DNA of 64,000 bases from NCBI RefSeq assembly GCF_002933295.1, contig NZ_PSSW01000012.1, forward strand, positions 44,466 through 108,465, given 5' to 3'. Both the position numbers and the translations under genes were made by a program. Under the pieces are notes generated by a model that did no database searches, was not told the origin of the DNA, and was given only the letters and a program-made list of their open reading frames with translations. This DNA is from Marinobacter flavimaris (GTDB lineage: Bacteria; Pseudomonadota; Gammaproteobacteria; Pseudomonadales; Oleiphilaceae). Below, one piece after another: positions 60,839 through 64,000 of the stretch; within the stretch, counting starts at the first letter, position 1; each line of letters starts with the position of its first letter.

Positions 60839-62116
60839 TCAGGCCTGGGCTTTGTCCAGGGCCTGGGTAATGTCGGCAATGATGTCGTCGACATGCTCGA
60901 TACCGATGGACAGCCGCACCAGATCCTCGCTCACACCGGCGCTCTTCAGCTCTTCCGGGTTGAGCTGGCGGTGGGTGGTGGTCGCCGGGTGGCAGGCCAG
61001 GGACTTGGCGTCACCGATGTTCACCAGACGCAGGATCAATTCCAGGGCATCGATGAACTTTGCCCCGGCTTCCCGGCCACCCTTGATGCCGAAGCTCAGG
61101 ATGCCGGACGCTTTCCCGCCGGAAATCTTCTCGCAGGTCGCCTTGTACGGGCTGTTGGCCAGGGTCGCGTAGTTGACCCATTCAACAGACGGGTGCTCCT
61201 GCAGGAAGTTCGCGACTTTCTCGGCGTTCTCGCAATGACGTTCCATGCGCAGCGCCAGGGTTTCCAGACCCTGCATGATCAGGAACGCATTGAACGGAGC
61301 AAGGGCGGCACCGGTGTTGCGCAGCGGAACCACTCGGCAGCGGCCGATGAAGGCAGCAGGGCCCAGGGCGTCTGTGTAGACCACGCCGTGGTAGGACGGA
61401 TCCGGTTCGTTCAGCATCGGGAACTTGTCAGCACTGGCTTTCCAGTCGAACTTTCCGGAATCCACGACAACGCCTGCGACGGTGGTGCCGTGGCCACCGA
61501 TGTACTTGGTGAGCGAGTGAATCACGATATCGGCGCCGTGCTCGATCGGGCGGCACAGGAACGGCGTGGCAACCGTGTTGTCCACCATCAGCGGGATGCC
61601 GTGTTTGTGCGCAATTTCGGCCCAGCGCTGGATATCGACCACGTTGCCCGCCGGGTTGCCGATGGACTCGCAGAACAGGGCGCGGGTGTTCTCATCAATA
61701 GCCTTTTCCACGGCATCGAAATCGTCATGGCGAACCATCTTGCACTCAATGCCCTGGTTCGGCAGCGAGTGCGCGAACAGGTTGTAGGTGCCGCCGTAAA
61801 GCTGACTGGTGCTGACAATGTTGTTGCCCACCTTGCAGATGGTCTGCAGCGCATAGGTGATGGCCGCCATGCCAGAGGCCACGGCCAGGGCGCCAACACC
61901 GCCTTCCAGTTCTGCCATCCGCTCTTCGAGAACCGCGTTGGTCGGGTTCATGATACGGGTGTAGATGTTGCCCTGAACCTTCAGGTCGAACAGATCGGCA
62001 CCGTGCTGGGTGTCATCGAAGGTGTAGGACGTGGTCTGGTAAATCGGCGTGGTCGCCGCCCGGGTCGTGGGATCGCTCTTGAAGCCTGCATGCAGGGCGA
62101 GGGTTTCCGGTTTCAT
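60839..62116 (-). CDS. metY: O-acetylhomoserine aminocarboxypropyltransferase
   Basis: MetY makes homocysteine from O-acetylhomoserine and sulfide. The 425-residue PLP enzyme of the Cys/Met group has TLALHAGFKSDPTTRA, PIYQTTSYTFDDTQHGADLF, ALAVASGMAAI, VDNTVATPFLCRPIEHGAD and the PLP Lys in IHSLTKYIGGHGTTVAG. Length and motifs favour MetY over MetZ/MetB. An AAGGA site precedes the ATG. metX is not in the window. Confidence 0.95.
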   Translation of the reverse strand: MKPETLALHAGFKSDPTTRAATTPIYQTTSYTFDDTQHGADLFDLKVQGNIYTRIMNPTNAVLEERMAELEGGVGALAVASGMAAITYALQTICKVGNNIVSTSQLYGGTYNLFAHSLPNQGIECKMVRHDDFDAVEKAIDENTRALFCESIGNPAGNVVDIQRWAEIAHKHGIPLMVDNTVATPFLCRPIEHGADIVIHSLTKYIGGHGTTVAGVVVDSGKFDWKASADKFPMLNEPDPSYHGVVYTDALGPAAFIGRCRVVPLRNTGAALAPFNAFLIMQGLETLALRMERHCENAEKVANFLQEHPSVEWVNYATLANSPYKATCEKISGGKASGILSFGIKGGREAGAKFIDALELILRLVNIGDAKSLACHPATTTHRQLNPEELKSAGVSEDLVRLSIGIEHVDDIIADITQALDKAQA

Positions 62117-62378
62117 GTTGACGGTCCTTGCTGGTGTGTTGTTCTTTATGGGTTTCAGCCCGTGAGTATGCCACAGAGTTTGTCTTTAGAGGATCGTCCC
62201 GCTCCCTCCTTGCAGACCTGAGATAGTCACTGATGGATGGGTAGAAGAATATCCCCAGGCAGACCCAGAAAACACTGATCGACAGGATGGCCGCCTTCAC
62301 GCTCGCGCCGGCGAACCCAAGGGCAATGGGAACCAGAACAACGGCCAGGAACACGGTGAGCGCGTGGCGGGATTTCAT
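62013..62378 (-). CDS. Possible small membrane protein overlapping metY
   Basis: This 121-residue open frame starts with two credible hydrophobic segments (ALTVFLAVVLVPIALGFAGASVKAAILSISVFWVCLGIFFYP in parts, ~6-47) and a basic loop (SARRERDD), then continues 104 bases into the start of metY in another frame, where the sequence becomes hydrophilic and unconserved-looking. The ribosome-binding site is weak. The N-terminal half may be real. Function unknown. Confidence 0.4.
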   Translation of the reverse strand: MKSRHALTVFLAVVLVPIALGFAGASVKAAILSISVFWVCLGIFFYPSISDYLRSARRERDDPLKTNSVAYSRAETHKEQHTSKDRQHETGNPRPACRLQERSHDPGGDHADLPDHVLHLR

Positions 62379-62445
62379 AATGCGATACAGCCTTAAAACG
62401 CATTCGGGTGAAGCCTCTATTCTATCCGACTACTGCCCCCGGGAT

Positions 62446-62468
62446 TGTCAAAGTTTGTTTAAGTGGCG
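62446..62468 (+). repeat. Direct repeat, copy 1, beside PACE gene
   Basis: A 23-base sequence beginning TGTCAAAGT, 19/23 identical to the copy at 62986-63008. It overlaps the PACE gene stop codon. Confidence 0.5.
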
Positions 62469-62893
62469 TTGGATTTCTTGGCATCCGTGTCAGGAAATAT
62501 GGTGTCGTAACTCCAGGTGAATACGAACGCATACACCAGATAGAAGACTACGAACGCGATATCCACGATCAGCGCCTCAAGAAGACCGATGCCCATCCAC
62601 CAGGCAATAATCGGCAGGAAAATCAGCATCAGACCCAGCTCGAAACTCACCGCGTGCAGGAAACGAACCCGCAGGGATTTCTGGGTTGAGCCCGTGAAGT
62701 GCTTCAGGCCGTGATCGAATCCCAGGTTAAACAGGTAGTTCCAGATTGTCGCGATGGTGGCGCCAACCACACCCAGAACGCCAGTTCTGCCCATATCGAA
62801 ACCGAACGTAACGGCAGCGAGGGGAACGGACAGCAGGAGGCCGATCACTTCGAAGGAGATGGCCTGGCGAACTCTATCTTTGGTTGATCTCAT
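62459..62893 (-). CDS. PACE family efflux transporter
   Basis: The 144-residue protein has four hydrophobic segments in two tandem halves, with the proteobacterial antimicrobial compound efflux signatures: R-xx-S/A-xx-FE in RQAISFEVIG and RFLHAVSFELGL, and WNYLFNLGFD. AceI-like PACE proteins export biocides such as chlorhexidine or short diamines by proton antiport. The gene is flanked by imperfect 23-base direct repeats, suggesting it may have arrived as a unit. Confidence 0.87.
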   Translation of the reverse strand: MRSTKDRVRQAISFEVIGLLLSVPLAAVTFGFDMGRTGVLGVVGATIATIWNYLFNLGFDHGLKHFTGSTQKSLRVRFLHAVSFELGLMLIFLPIIAWWMGIGLLEALIVDIAFVVFYLVYAFVFTWSYDTIFPDTDAKKSNAT

Positions 62894-62985
62894 GGCTAGT
62901 ACTCTACGAAAGCCTTCAGCTCTGCGTTCACTGTCCGGACGTGTAAGTGAATGCGGGCGGTGTATAGAAGTTCCAAATGAGGAAC

Positions 62986-63008
62986 TGTCAAAGTCGGTTC
63001 AAGTGGGG
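62986..63008 (+). repeat. Direct repeat, copy 2, beside PACE gene
   Basis: Second copy, 540 bases from the first, in the 274-base gap upstream of the solute-binding-like gene. This gap is more AT-rich than the surroundings. Confidence 0.5.
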
Positions 63009-63167
63009 CAGAAGAAGAAAAAGTGACCAAAAAATGGGCAATTTTGTGGCGCGATCACTATTATTGTGCGTATCAGCAGTAAGGCTACCAAAAGAATGGC
63101 GGCCTCTTTGATACGCAATGCAATCGAAAAGCACCTAACGGACTCGCGTGCTTTGGAGGTGAGAATC

Positions 63168-63899
63168 ATGGATTGGCCCACTTCACCCAAGCTCCTCCTG
63201 CTGGTTTGGCTATCGCAGTTGTCTCTATCGGTACTTGCTGACTCAAGGCCCCCCCATGTAATTGGGGTTTTCGAAGGTATCGATCGGGAAATAGCTGTTG
63301 AAAATGGCGAGCTGGTAGGGCGATTTGCGCCCTATTATCAATGTGTTTTCAGCCGGGTAGAGAGCGATTTCCAATTTGTTGAAATGCCGTTGGCTCAAAT
63401 GCTTTACCGCTTGGAGAAAGGTGGTATTTTCGCTGGTCTGCCGATGGTGCAGACGGCCGAGCGGGATGAATACGCCGATTTTGGCGGCCTATTGTTCCAG
63501 ACGGAGTATGTCTATCTTTTGCTCCACGATTTGCCACCCCTCGATAGTCTCAGTGGCCTTAGGTTCGCTTTTGTCCGGCAGTTTGTCGGAGATAAGCTCC
63601 TGAGAGGTGCTGACCCAGTCGTAATCCCCGTTTCTGACTGGAGCCAGGCCGTCGAGATGCTCAAGCGCGGTCGTGTTGATGTCGTTGTTCTACCCTGGGT
63701 GCTCATCGATTTTTATATGAAGGGGTTCGACCAACCCTACTATGATCGGACTGCCGCCTGGGTAGACCTTTCGATGTACATTTCACATCGCGCGGAAGAT
63801 GGTGGTTTGACGGAAAATCTCAGAAAGGCAATCAGAAAATGCCGGTTTATTGCGGAGCAAAACCAGGGCAGCTGGGAGTGCGTATTCCGGCGAACGTGA
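63168..63899 (+). CDS. Periplasmic solute-binding-like protein, 3-prime end replaced by an insertion element
   Basis: The start follows GGAGGTGA by five bases. A signal peptide (cleavage after VLA, residue 24) precedes a family-3 type solute-binding fold: VIGVFEGIDREIAVENGELVGRFAPYY (parts), a Leu-Ala region, and LSGLRFAFVRQFVGDKLLRG. Such orphan proteins occur without transporters in marine bacteria. The reading frame ends at TGA 63897-63899, inside what appears to be an IS21-type terminus that begins at 63879; the last six residues (CVFRRT) would be IS-encoded, so the native C-terminus is lost. Lower GC and AT-rich upstream DNA suggest transfer. Confidence 0.7.
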   Translation: MDWPTSPKLLLLVWLSQLSLSVLADSRPPHVIGVFEGIDREIAVENGELVGRFAPYYQCVFSRVESDFQFVEMPLAQMLYRLEKGGIFAGLPMVQTAERDEYADFGGLLFQTEYVYLLLHDLPPLDSLSGLRFAFVRQFVGDKLLRGADPVVIPVSDWSQAVEMLKRGRVDVVVLPWVLIDFYMKGFDQPYYDRTAAWVDLSMYISHRAEDGGLTENLRKAIRKCRFIAEQNQGSWECVFRRT

Positions 63900-64000
63900 C
63901 CGGTCATTCCGGGGATCGTGACCGATTTGCACACGGCCATCACGCTGGAGTGAGTTTTGTACTCTGAGCGGTCACGATGGGTCAACCGATTCCGGTTTTT
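63879..64000. mobile_element. Probable end of an IS21-family insertion sequence
   Basis: From TGCGTATTCCGG onward there are two direct repeats of 19 bases (63884-63902 and 63906-63924, 16/19 identical, both ATTCCGG...CGTGACCG) at 22-base spacing, then an inverted CGGTCACGAT and another ATTCCGG near the edge. IS21 elements begin with TG and carry such multiple terminal repeats bound by IstA. The element body lies beyond the window, so the family call is from the terminus only. Confidence 0.5.

Noticed and set aside
60893..62221. 442-residue open frame opposite metY
   Set aside because: Antisense to metY; composition follows the codon bias of the real gene.

Overview
The window looks like chromosomal DNA of a Marinobacter-like marine gammaproteobacterium (inference). 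The pointers are the protein style (FabB, a Fnr/Anr-type regulator, PPi-type phosphofructokinase, many GGDEF and chemotaxis proteins), moderately high GC, and familiar gammaproteobacterial gene blocks: xseB-ispA, lgt-thyA-folA, proA-nadD-rsfS-rlmH-mrdA-rodA-rlpA-dacA-ybeD-lipB, rnr-rlmB-rpsF-rpsR-rplI-dnaB-alr. Most of it is housekeeping and densely coding, with one tRNA-Leu and no rRNA, CRISPR array or prophage.

Layout. 1-5.8 kb: start of ispA, xseB, an NRDE/TANGO2-type protein, a TauE-type exporter, then lgt-thyA-folA facing a DEAD-box helicase. 6-12.3 kb: thioesterase, a haloalkane dehalogenase-like hydrolase with Asn at the nucleophile position, two small unknown proteins, an AI-2E family transporter, a peptidoglycan-binding exported protein, and ilvD. 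12.4-17.7 kb: an HDOD protein, a Lon-substrate-domain protein, then an opposite-strand operon of two membrane proteins with degenerate GGDEF domains and a DedA-PAP2 fusion. 17.9-26.9 kb: the proA to lipB run for proline and NAD synthesis, ribosome maturation, cell elongation, wall trimming and lipoylation. 27-41.4 kb: a diguanylate cyclase, ABC1 kinase, YqaA, chemoreceptor, glutaredoxin, PPi-PFK, mpl, ubiX, acyl-CoA dehydrogenase, SelO and a large unknown lipoprotein. 41.5-50.1 kb: tRNA-Leu, rnr, rlmB, the rpsF operon, dnaB, alr. 50.2-60.7 kb: a small unknown protein, an epimerase-like protein, Fnr/Anr, fabB, ylqF, a Spy-like protein, an RND exporter, a sensorless chemoreceptor and lipA. 60.8-64 kb: metY, then a small accessory stretch with a PACE-type transporter gene, a solute-binding-like gene, and what looks like the end of an IS21-family element that cuts the latter.

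The most unusual structure is in the 435-base gap between the Spy-like and RND genes. Two composite inverted repeats lie in opposite orientations. Each has a long, near-perfect outer stem (different sequence in each) around a shared 54-base core (48/54 identical). The core folds into two hairpins with AGGA and TGGA tetraloops, and the stem differences between copies are partly compensatory. This looks like a selected nucleic-acid structure, and the loops resemble CsrA/RsmA binding hairpins.

Other points of note: a near-perfect FNR box just upstream of the Fnr/Anr gene's own start, lipA separated from lipB, and a PACE gene flanked by imperfect 23-base direct repeats.
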